A model generated the notes under the pieces. The model had not been told where the DNA came from and did not search any database. It saw only the letters and a program-made list of their open reading frames with translations. The translations under genes were made by a program, and so were the position numbers. A DNA stretch of 64,000 bases, taken from Blastomyces gilchristii SLH14081. Lineage: Eukaryota > Ascomycota > Eurotiomycetes > Onygenales > Ajellomycetaceae. Below are positions 46,870-57,428 of the stretch, in pieces; position 1 is the first letter of the stretch, and each line of letters opens with the position of its first letter. The stretch lies in NCBI RefSeq assembly GCF_000003855.2, contig NW_003101655.1, forward strand, positions 62,001-126,000, written 5' to 3'.

Positions 46870-48089
46870 ATGTCAGCCAACGAGAGCTACAATGATAGCC
46901 ACCGCGCATTCCTGCAAGCCTTCATGGCTCGCTCAACAATGACATACGAGCAAGCGAAACCTGTTCTAGCTGCCATATTTTCTGCCAGAGGTACTCTCTG
47001 CGATCTATTCTCATCCATTGCTACACTTTCCCAAGGGCCTGTCCTCAGGCGTGGACGCCCGCTAAACAAATTGAACACTTCTAACCACATAAACACCTAG
47101 ACCACCAAGATACCCTCCCCGAAGACATCACCCAAGCCGACTTCTCAAATTACATCGCCACAATAAACACCGCCATCTCCCCCTTCGACCTCGAAATCCG
47201 CTCCACACGTCACCAGACAGAGCCTACCACCCGCATCTACGCCCTTGTCAACACTACCAGCGACCCCCTCACCCAACTAGCCACCACCTACAACGCAAAC
47301 GAGATCGCGTTCGTCAAACGCGTCTTGGACGCCATGTTTGATACTTACAATACCCCGCGGCTGGAGGCGATGGCCGTGACCTCCATGCAGGTCGCGCAGC
47401 TGGCTAAGGTGCCTAGGGCTTCTGAAAGGAGGGAGTCCGCCGCCGCTGCTGCTGCGAATGGTGCACCCGCTGCCGGCGCGGCGCAATCGCTGGGGATACG
47501 TGAGGCGGATGATATGATGAAGAAACTCGTGGAGGAAGGATGGTTTGAGGAGAGTCGGAGGGGTTATTTCACGCTTAGTCCCCGCGCGCTTATGGAGTTG
47601 CGCGGGTGGCTGGTTGCGACGTATAATGATGACGAGGATGATAATGGTTCGGGGGCCGGTAGGAGGACTGCTAAGATCAAGACTTGTTTGGCTTGTAAGG
47701 ATATTATTACCGTGGTACGTTTTGAGAGGTTCTTTATTTTTTTAATTTTTAATTTTTTTTCTCTGTTTCCTAATCTGCGGGGCTTCATTTCTACGTCGGT
47801 AATTCCTAATCAGATTGTTTCACAGGGCCAACGATGTTCCCAGCGCCAATGTCCCGGCCGTCTCCACGACATCTGCACACAAAACTTCTTCCGCCGCCAA
47901 CAAGCGGAGACATGTCCGATCTGCAAATCGCAATGGACTGGAGACCACTTTGTGGGCGAGCGGGCCATTATCGCTGCCAATAAACAGTCAACAGCACGGA
48001 GACGGAGCGGGCGCCCAGCCGAAGGAGCTAGCAGCTTAGGCGGTCAAGGTGGCGCTGATGCTGGTGAGATGGCTGATGCTGCTGGATGA
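46870..48089 (+). CDS. nse1: SMC5/6 complex subunit Nse1 (RING-like E3 component)
   Basis: Exons 46870-46990, 47101-47714 and 47826-48089, 332 aa. The first intron (GTACTC...CACCTAG, CTAAC branch) joins FSAR to DHQDTLPEDI. Nse1 with Nse3 and Nse4 forms a kleisin-bridging subcomplex of SMC5/6 in DNA repair. The N-terminal winged-helix part (YNDSHRAFLQAFMARSTMTY; ISPFDLEIRST; RIYALVNTTSDPLTQLATTY) and the C-terminal variant RING (CLACK, then GQRCSQ, CPGRLHDIC, CPICKSQW) are all visible. Intron 2 is 111 nt, a multiple of three without a stop, so a retained-intron reading stays open and would insert 37 residues between the first two zinc ligand pairs. The spliced form matches the family. Confidence 0.9.
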
Positions 48090-49620
48090 GGTAGGCTCAT
48101 ATGTGAAACTTTTAATAATGATTGGATATATGTCGATTTTACAAGGACCTGGTAATGCAGTATGGATGAGGCGGGTTGGTCGGTAGCTTTGTGATGCCGA
48201 TGCTCATCGTATCAGGGCTATAGTGCCGGGGGCGAGGAAAGGCACATTAATCTCATCCCATCAGGAACTCGAGTGCATGTCTCTCTCTTGATCACACTTG
48301 TGGAGATTCGACGAGCAAGTGCATTACACAACCAACAGCGACCATCATGATGTTTTGGATTTGGGGAGGTAGCAGGGATAGAGCCATTCTTCCAGCTGGA
48401 CACTTTCATAGGTTTCCTCAAGATGTGGGGAGACCTACCGTTTTCTTGCAAGTGGCCCGTTGAGGCAGACTAGATACCGCCTAGCTGGTTCTTCCAAACA
48501 AACGATCGGTATATATTATTTCCTTGTAAAAAATATCTGAAGACAATACTCGTCGTCTCAAGTCCGAACCATTGCAAGCCCTAACATGTCCGAAACAGGG
48601 AAAAACCAACCGCAATGACTAAGCCTCGACGATGACATCATCCATCCCAGCCAGAAGCTTCACTGAACCTTATTTTAAGGTTATTTCTTTCGATTTGCTC
48701 TCCGTCAAATATTAATATGCTCTACAGCTTTTCTCATTCGTCCATATATTAGCTGTCTCTTGTTTCCCTGGTACAACATTGAACCTTCCAGTCCAAACAC
48801 CAACAAATAGGCATTGTCATCGTGCCTGTCCCGCTGTCGGCCCAACTTTCCCTGAACTTTGTTTTGCTTTTGAAATTGGAAGATCCCTGCCCTCGTAACT
48901 GGTCTTTTGTCATGATGATCATGATTAGTGCTTGCGCGCTAGATACGCCCACCCTGCATTTCTTGAGCTTGGTATTTGGCCGAAACCCTGAAGCTATCAT
49001 GCAATCGTCATTTGCTAGCAGCTGGAATCCCGTTTCCGCTCGGGGTACCATTCGAGCTTCGGTCCTTACCTTGTTTCCGAGATTCATTCATGAGCTGCAG
49101 AATTTCATCACCATGCTCAGGTAGGCCAAAGGGATACGATGTTGCATCACCAAAGAAGTGATCGACATTGGTGACTCCAATGAGCTTATCAGTTTTTCCA
49201 GAAAATTTTGCTTTTCGTTTTACCTTCGCTCATATTTTGCTTTTCAGTATAACGCATTAGAGTTATCTCACCCCAACTTACAATTTTTAGACTCTCGAAA
49301 CATCTTTAGCTAGCGATGCTCCGGCTTTTAGTCATTTCAGAGCTTTTTAATAGGGCTGATATACTTTCCCCGCAGCTTGTAAAAATTTCCGGTGGTTCTC
49401 CTAGTCTTTTTTTCTCGCGTCTAAACAGCGCTCCCTATATTCATTTTCTACCAGAAAGGTCCTTTCATTTCCCTGGATGTAGATCTCTATGTTGCTTTAC
49501 ATGAGCTTAGGCAGAATTCATCGCTACGCGTCATCAAAGAGATGCAGTATTAGATCTCTGTTTTTTATAATCACCTCGTTTGCTTTTGCGGGGAACCTGT
49601 GAAAAAGCAGCTCACCAGCC
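48090..49620. other. Intergenic, no gene recognised
   Basis: 1.5 kb. Overlapping frames of 60-112 codons occur on both strands around 48750-49160, but none has protein-like composition or a recognisable motif. It presumably includes the acid trehalase promoter. Confidence 0.5.
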
Positions 49621-52600
49621 ATGCGGATCACTGTGAGTAAACTGGAGCTTGCAGGTTCTCCCTGCTCCTTCTCAACTTCAAAAAACACCGACTAACCCCC
49701 AACAGCTTCAACTATGGAGGTCCGCGCTTCTCCTCCTGTACACTTCGACCATACTAGCGCTCCCATTTGCTGAAAGGGTCGCCAACGTCTTCGCAAAAAA
49801 CCATATGTCATCCGACTCCGCAGCAAAACGCGATAGGGCGGACTGCGCTGAATTCCTCTACCTGACAAGATTCCCCTGCGTCACCTGGGACAACGATAAC
49901 TGGAGGTTAACTACGACAAACCTCGACCAGGGTCACTATCAATCCCGCGGCTCCATCGCAAACGGATACATAGGCATCAACGTCGCAGCAGCGGGCCCGT
50001 TTTTCGAACTCGATGTCCCCGTTAATGGCGACGTCATCAACGGATGGCCGTTGTATTCGCGCCGGCAAACTTTCGCGACCATATCTGGCTTCTATGATCT
50101 CCAGCCGTCAACCAACGGTAGCAATTTCCCATGGATGAACCAGTACGGCGGCGAGAGCGTGATTAGCGGCGTGCCGCATTGGAGTGGATTGATTCTCGAC
50201 CTGGGGAACAACCAGTATCTTGATGCTACTGTTGATGCCGCTGAGATCTCGAATTTCAAGTCCACGCTGGATATGAAAGGCGGTCTGCTGAATTGGGAGT
50301 ATACTTGGTCCCCTGCTGGAAGGGAGGAATCGTTTCATATTTCGTACCAGCTTTTTGCGCATAAGTTGAATGTTAATCAGGCCGTTGTGCAAATGGCTAT
50401 TACGCCTTCGGCAGATGTGGAGGCGAAAGTCGTTAATGTCATCGATGGGTACTCAGCTGTGCGGACGGAATTTGTTTCCTCGGGTGAGGATGGGCGCGCG
50501 ATTTACACTTCCGTGAGCCCTGTGGGGATACCCAATGTGACGGCTCACATTTATGCCACGTTAACGGGCTCAAAGGAAGTTGACTTGGAGTCATTGAAAT
50601 CAGTCCCCAATCCGCCCTATGTGCACATCAACCAATCTTCAATCGCCCAGGCCGCTGACGTTAAGTTACGCGCTGGCCAGAAAAGTATCGTCACTAAATT
50701 TGTGGGTGTTGCGTCTTCCGATGGATTTGAAAACCCTGGACAAGTGGCAAAGGACGCATCTGCAAACGCCGCAAACGCTGGGTATAATTCTCTTTTGGAG
50801 TCTCACATCGGCGAGTGGTCGACTGTTTTCCCAGACGACTCTGTCGATGATTTTAGACTTCCGGAAACTGGCTGGCTACCACTGGATAGCCACATCATCG
50901 AATCTGCTGTAACGGCCGTCACGAATCCGTTCTACCTTCTCCAGTCGACTGTGAGCGAGAACGCCCTCCAGGCTGCCAACAACGCTCCTATCCACCAGGG
51001 CAGCGTTTCTGTGGGTGGGTTGACTTCCGACTCATATGGCGGCCTAATCTTCTGGGATGCGGATATATGGATGCAGCCGGGTCTTGTTACTGCATTTCCA
51101 CAAGCGGCTCAATCATTCACCAATTATCGTCTCTCCAAATATGGACAGGCCATTGGGAATGTTCACACTGCGTTTACATCGTCAAAGAATCAGACAAGGT
51201 TCTCCGAAGGTGCTGCGATCTATCCATGGACTAGTGGGCGGTTTGGGAATTGTACGGGCACAGGACCTTGCTTCGACTATCAGTACCATCTTAATGGCGA
51301 CATTGGCCTCCAGATGATAAATAATTGGGTGACTACTGGCGATACCCAACATTTTAAAGAGAAGCTGTTCCCGGTCTATAATGCGATTGCGATACTATAT
51401 GGTGATCTCCTGGAGAAGAACGGGACGACATGGACGCTCACTAACATGACAGACCCGGTATGTGCTTATCCTCCAAGATTCTTCTCTTCTTTGCGAGCTC
51501 CTATACTCTATAGTTGGTCTAAAAATACATCCTAACCGCGATCTAGGACGAATACGCTAATCACGTTGATGGAGGGGGGTTCACCATGCCCATGATGGCT
51601 ACAACGCTGCTCTACGCAAATTCGCTGCGTCAAATATTTGGCCTCGAGCAGAATCAAACGTGGAATGAGATGGCGGAAAACGTACTTGTGTTGAGAGACC
51701 CTGGGGCAGACGTCACCCTAGAATACACGACGATGAATGGCAGCACTCTAGTGAAACAAGCGGATATTGTGCTTAATACGTTTCCGTTAAGATATACAGA
51801 TGAATATTCGCCGCAAAACGCCCTGAGTGATCTGGATTATGTATGTAACGGCAAACCCGCTCCCCCGCTGTCCATCCTTTCGCCCCAATCCACGCATGGA
51901 GTTATACTCTGCTAATGCCTATCTAGTATGCTGCAAAACAATCCCCTGACGGCCCCGGCATGACCTATGCGATATTTTCCATTGTCGCCAACGAAATTTC
52001 TCCCTCTGGCTGTTCCTCCTACACATACGCCCAATACTCATATTCCCCATATATCCGGGCTCCATTCTTCCAGTTCTCTGAGCAGCTGATAGACAACTGG
52101 TCGGAAAACGGCGGCACTCACCCCGCATATCCATTCCTAACTGGAAACGGCGGCGCCAACCAAGTCGCCTTATTCGGCTATATGGGTCTGCGTCTCCTCC
52201 CAGATTTCGTCTTGCATATCGATCCCAACCTGCCTCCTCAAATCCCACATTTATCCTACCGGACGTTCTACTGGCGCGGCTGGCCCCTGAAAGCAGTCTC
52301 GAATTACACACATACGATGATCCAGCGTGCCACGGATACCCGGCCCCTCTCAACGGCTGATCAAAAGTTCGCCGACGCCCCTATCCCCGTCCATGTCGGT
52401 CCGGAATCAAACGTAACAATCTATTCGCTCCCGGGCTCCGGTCCGCTCACTATCCGCAATCGCCAAATCGGCTCCCAAGCCACTTTCCCGGGAAACATGG
52501 TGCAATGCCGACCCGTCTCATCGCCAGACGAGTACGAACCGGGCCAATTTCCCATCGCGGCCGTGGACGGCGCCGCCTCGACCAAATGGCAACCTAAGCG

Positions 52601-53084
52601 CGCAAACGCCACCTCCGCGCTAACCGTCTCCTTCCCCGATGAGGAAATCTCGGAACAAATCGCCGGGTTCGCCTTCGACTGGGCGCAGGCACCCCCTGAA
52701 TCCTTCGCGGTCGTCCTGCACAATGCTCCACTCAGTCTCCCCGTACAACAAGAACAGGAGTCCACGCCATCGACAGCACTATCCGTCCCCTCCACGCCCG
52801 GCACACTCACAGTCGCCAACGTCCCCTCCCTCACCGTCTCAAACCCCTATGACCCAGCAACGACAGACCTGAACGTCATAGCCCGCTATATCGGAAACAC
52901 GACTAACGTGACCCTGGCTCAGCCGATGCCGGCCACGCGCTTTGCGACGCTGTTGATCTGGGGCAACCAGGCGCTGGACGATGTGGATCGGAATGCGGGG
53001 AATGGGACTGGGGCGAGTGTGGCGGAGTGGTCGATCTTTAGGGCAGAGGCGGGCGCGGGTTCAGTGTTTCGGTGGCGGGTATGA
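49621..53084 (+). CDS. ath1: Acid trehalase, glycoside hydrolase family 65 (Ath1-like)
   Basis: Exons 49621-49632, 49706-51457, 51547-51840 and 51927-53084, 1071 aa. A 12-nt first exon (ATG, MRIT) joins LQLWRSALLLLYTSTILALP to complete a signal peptide. The intron has GTGAGT, GACTAAC and CAACAG. The enzyme hydrolyses trehalose to two glucose at acid pH, in the vacuole, periplasm or wall. Visible are the N-terminal super-sandwich (NLDQGHYQSRGSIANGYIG), the barrel motif GGLIFWDADIWMQPGL, and EGAAIYPWTSGRFGNCTGTG followed by DYQYHLNGDI, where the family places its general acid. Also seen are DEYANHVDGGGFTMPM, WRGWPL, and many N-glycosylation sequons. Length is typical. It is convergent with the catalase gene across 500 bp. 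Confidence 0.92.
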
Positions 53085-53584
53085 TACTGCGGGCGGGGAG
53101 GGGAAGTTTAAGGTGAGAGGGGTTGGGTGGTGGGGAGTAGGAGGGATTTGAAGGGAGGGATTTGTATTTCTATATAGCCTGCGGGTCATATGTGCATCAT
53201 GTTTTTGGTATATAATGCGTAATTGATTAATATGTAGTTATTTATTGTTTCTGTTGGTTTATATATATTGTTAATCATAATAACTAGTTAACTAATTGGG
53301 AGTTATATTATTTAATTACGCCTGATTCCTGACAGTTCGCCCCTTTCTATTGGACTGCATGTCAGTTTTGCAACAAATTTATTTCGATTCAAGAAAGGAA
53401 GGCGGGAATAGAAACATAACATCCCTGAATTTAACAACTATAATTAAAGTAACTAAAAATATGGCTTCTCAGATCACACAAAAATAGAAGTACACAATTT
53501 TTACTTCCACCTCATGACCGAAAAGAAAAGAAGTAAGGAGCTATAACACAAACGTTCAAAACCACACAACCCAAGACTATCTAC
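53085..53584. other. Convergent intergenic region (acid trehalase / catalase)
   Basis: AT-rich 3' flanks of both genes. No gene is seen. Confidence 0.6.
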
Positions 53585-56202
53585 TTACGAGTGATCAGCA
53601 TCGCTATCCATCAAGAACCGATTCAAGAACCTATTCTCCCTCAGCCCGTCGTCCAAGAACCGCTTCGCAAACCCCTCATTCACATCCTTGGAAACAAACA
53701 CACCAGGCTGCGTCGGCGATTGATCTCTAGCCCGAGTCGCAGCCAGAACGGCCTTCATAGCCTGATCACCACCTGGGCCCACACCGCCAACGGGCTTTCC
53801 ATACAAGTAGGCGTCCTCCGCGATCCTCATTGGCCGTCCGTTGGGGTAGTACGTCGAGTCGCTGGTGACCATGTTACCGACAATGATCACGCCGTCGTAG
53901 AGGGCACCGTCGGCGCCGGAGTATGTCACGGTCACGCCCTGCTTGGGCTCGAGGACTGGGCCTACGAGTCTGATATTTACTTTCTTGTTGGCCTTCTCGA
54001 ATTCCTTGCGGAGGCTTTCGGCGATTTTGACATCGTCCGCATCACCGGTGGTTAGCAGGGCGATTGTCAGACCGTCGAGTCTCTCGAGCCTCATGCCGAA
54101 GGTGCCGAGGGGGACGGTGGTTTTGTTGTGGTAGAATTTTGGGTCCGGGGTCGGGGCTTCAACGCCGATTGTTCGGGCGACGCGGCGGGCGAGGTCGTTG
54201 TCGATGCGGTTCAGTTGGATGATGACGTTCTTGCGGACGACCTCGCTTGTTAAGTGGGAGGTTTCGAAGCGTATGGCGTTGACGAGGAATTGTCGCTCCG
54301 TGGGGGTGAGGGAGTTGTAGAATAGACGAGGCTGGGACCAGACGTCGTCGAAGCTCGGGCTTCGCTCGCGCGTCAACGGGCCGTTGACCTTACGCGAGGG
54401 TGCGGTGAAGAAACCTCTGTGATGGGTCATGTTGGCCTGTAGAGGGTGTCCACCAGCGAGCGTATTGGGTGTGTAGGCCGCGGTGTTTAGATGAATGAAC
54501 GCTTGACCTGTTGGGGTCGTTGGTACAATATGCTTGGGATCGATATAGAAAAAAAAAAAAAAAAGGGATAGGGAACTTACTGGCACCGTCACGATTGTTG
54601 TTGTGGAAACGGACGCGGGGCCTGTTGATTGGGAGCTGCTCGAAGTTTGGACCGTTATTGCGATTCAGCTGTGTGTCAAGATAGGAGTAAAGACGACCCT
54701 GGAGCAAGGGATCTTCAGTGAAGTCGACGCCGCGAACGACATGGCCGGGTTGGAACTGCGGAATTACGGTTAGATATACGCTTCACCAAACAATTTGTAC
54801 GTATGTATATATGTATATTCAAGGGCTGGACCTACCATAACCTGCTCAGTCTCAGCAAAGTAGTTTCTTGGGTTTTGGTTCAAGACCATTTTTCCGAGTG
54901 GGACGAAGGGAACCATGTCCTCTGGGATGATTTTGGTCGGATCTAGTAAATCGAAATCGAATTTGTTCGCATCTTCCTCACCCACCATTTGGACGCCGAG
55001 CTATACACACAAAGGGTACGAAAAGTCAGTCTTGGATTGAAGATGGTAATACGTACAGAAGAAGGAATAACAGAGGGAAAAGGCAAGGGCGGAACTTAGT
55101 ATGAATAGGGGGATCTCGTACCTCCCACTCAGGGTAATTTCCGGATTCAATGGCATCCCAAAGGTCTTGTCTATGATAGTCCGGGTTTTTCCCTGCGAGA
55201 GTCTGCGCTTCTTCCCACAGCAAGCCCGCCCTTCCCTGGAGAGTCCTCCAGCGGAACTTGACGAGAGTCGACTTGCCCTGATCAGTGACAAGGCGGAATG
55301 TATGGATGCCCCACCCATCAACGTGGCGCATTGAGCGAGGAATTCCATGCCCGGACATGGCCCAGAAGAGTGTATGCATTGAGCTGGGCTGCTGGCTAAA
55401 GAAATCCCAAGCCGTGTTATGGGCAGTTGCAGCCTGGGGAATTTCATTGTCCGGGTTCGGTTTGACGGCGTGAACCAAATCGGGGAATTGGATAGCGTCC
55501 TGGATGAAGAAGACTGGAATGTTGTTTCCAACAATATCTACATTGTTACATAGTCAGAGATGCTATATTATGACGGGTTTTGATAATGCCAATATTGAGT
55601 GAGCTTACCAAAATTGCCCTCATCCGTATAGAGACGTGTCGCAAAGCCATGGACGTCCCGAGCAGAGTCAGCACTGCCTCTGCTACCGGCGACTGTGGAG
55701 AACCGCACGAACACTGGTGTCTCTTTGCCTTTGGCGTTCAAGAAGGACGCTGCTGTGAGGTTCCTCCAGTCCCTGTAGGAGGTGAATACACCATGGGCAC
55801 CAACTCCTCGTGCGTGGACAGCGCGCTCAGGAACCTACATAAAATCACATTAGCCGACTAAAATTGGTAATATATATATATATATTATAATTGAAAGAAA
55901 CATACCCGCTCATGATCAAAGTGTTGAATCTTCTGACGGAAGATAAAATCCTCAAGGAGCACTGAGCCTCTGATTCCAGCCTTCAAACTCTGTTGATCTT
56001 CAATTGGACCGCCCACGTCCGTTGTCATTACCGAGTCCTTATCATCGAGATAGAATTGGCTCAAAAACTTCTCCGTGTCGTGGGAAGCTTCTTGACGGCG
56101 ATCGAGGGGGCCATTCTGGGAGTCAGGCCCATCCCCTGACATATAGGGACATGCTGCGGAAACAACACTCGCCGTGGCGAATAGAAGCTTGAGAGCCCGC
56201 AT
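53585..56202 (-). CDS. catB: Secreted large-subunit catalase (CatB type)
   Basis: Six exons on the minus strand: 55906-56202, 55609-55834, 55122-55537, 54836-55000, 54581-54755 and 53585-54507, 733 aa. Signal peptide [16 protein letters not shown], then a propeptide ending at a dibasic site (LDRR). It decomposes hydrogen peroxide outside the hyphal or yeast cell. Catalytic His is in RAVHARG (H106), the Asn region is GNN (178-180), and the proximal haem Tyr is in RLYSYLDTQ (Y393). The C-terminal flavodoxin-like domain (about 560-733, [14 protein letters not shown] onward) is diagnostic of large-subunit catalases. In related dimorphic fungi this type is a known secreted antigen (the Histoplasma M antigen). 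All five introns keep frame; intron 5 contains a T-run. Complete, no defects seen. Confidence 0.93.
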
Positions 56203-57050
56203 TTTGGACCAAGGAAGAGTAGAAGCCGTTTCCGTTGAGCAAGTTGTTTTTCAAGATATGAAAAGGGAGATATATGTCAATATCTACACATGTACGGGTA
56301 TAGATGGTATGTCTATCTAAATGTTGACAGGGCCCCAATTGACTGCGAAAACTCTGCTGTGTAGGAGTAAGAGAACGTCAAAAAAGAGCCTACAAGGAGA
56401 CAACGCATATAACCCAGAAGTGGGGAGACAGGGGAAGTGACACAAGGCGGGAAAGGAGACGGGGATGCATACAGCTAGCTTTCTTTGAGAATAAAAAAAA
56501 ACAAGGTGCAAGTTCATAATCAAAAAAAAAAAAAAAAAAAAGGCCGGAACCCTAGGCCCTGAGCCGCTATACATACCCGCATCTGGTCTGCAGCAGCACA
56601 AGATACCTGCATGATTAGCTGGTTCGGCACAAAAAGTGCAGATGACAAGGAAACAGGAACAGGCAAAATGGTGCGTCATTGGAATTTTAGATATAGTAGC
56701 AGAGATTGGACTGAGAGGCCATCCATTGGGGACGGAATAGCTTCAGCTGGCTGGCCTAAGGATATTTCTGTTAATATAGAAGTTACTAGAGGATTGAGGA
56801 ATGTGGATCAAGGGACAAGAGATATGTAGTACAGGTGTAACTAGTAACTTACTTTGTACATGTCTTTTCTCCTGATTCCTTTGTAGGCAATAACAAAATC
56901 ACAGTGATCCTCTTCTTGCTGAGCATTTGCTGAATCCTGTTCGACACAGCAGCTCTGTACTGTACTGTACACAGCTAACTAGCTATTGTGTGGGTATGAG
57001 CAATAATGAGCACGATCGATCATATTGAGGGAAGCTACTCCGTAACTAAC

Positions 57051-57428
57051 TACGGAGTACAGTGTCAGGTATTAAAAGTTTGAACCCCCCAAGAATATCT
57101 CACTAACCCAAACCCAGTTATGTCGGAATGCTGCTTTTATCATACTATTTAGTTACCCCTTTTTTACATCCGCTCATTTACAGTAGCGTAGCTACAAAAA
57201 GAGCTTGAATAGAGGCAGCTAAGGAGGCATGGAATGCTATTGATGATAGTATTCTATATAATCTTTCTGCTACCATGCCTCATCGAGTGAAGGCAGTTAT
57301 AGAGGCAGGAGGATGGTATATAAAATATTAATATAAGATCTTTGCAAAAAGCAGCATATAGAGGTTAGTGTAATCTCGGCGGCCAGGGGGGGGGGGGTTT
57401 CAAACTTAATACCCCACTGTACTCCGTA
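57051..57428 (+). mobile_element. Tc1/mariner relic, internally deleted
   Basis: 378 bp with inverted termini. The left end is TACGGAGTACAGTGTCAGGT, continuing ATTAAAAGTTTGAACCCCCC; the right end read in reverse is TACGGAGTACAGTGGGGTAT, continuing TAAGTTTGAAACCCCCC. TA occurs at both tips. Inside is the end of a Tc1/mariner transposase (57212-57331). It is probably a deletion derivative on the way to becoming a MITE. Confidence 0.8.
57212..57331 (+). pseudogene. C-terminal fragment of a Tc1/mariner transposase
   Basis: The frame reads EAAKEAWNAIDDSILYNLSA, then TMPHRVKAVIEAGGWYIKY and stop. This is the characteristic Tc1/mariner C-terminus (W..I....I..L...MP.R..A.I...G...KY). An in-frame TGA lies at 57206-57208 just upstream. 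The catalytic domain is absent. Confidence 0.8.
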
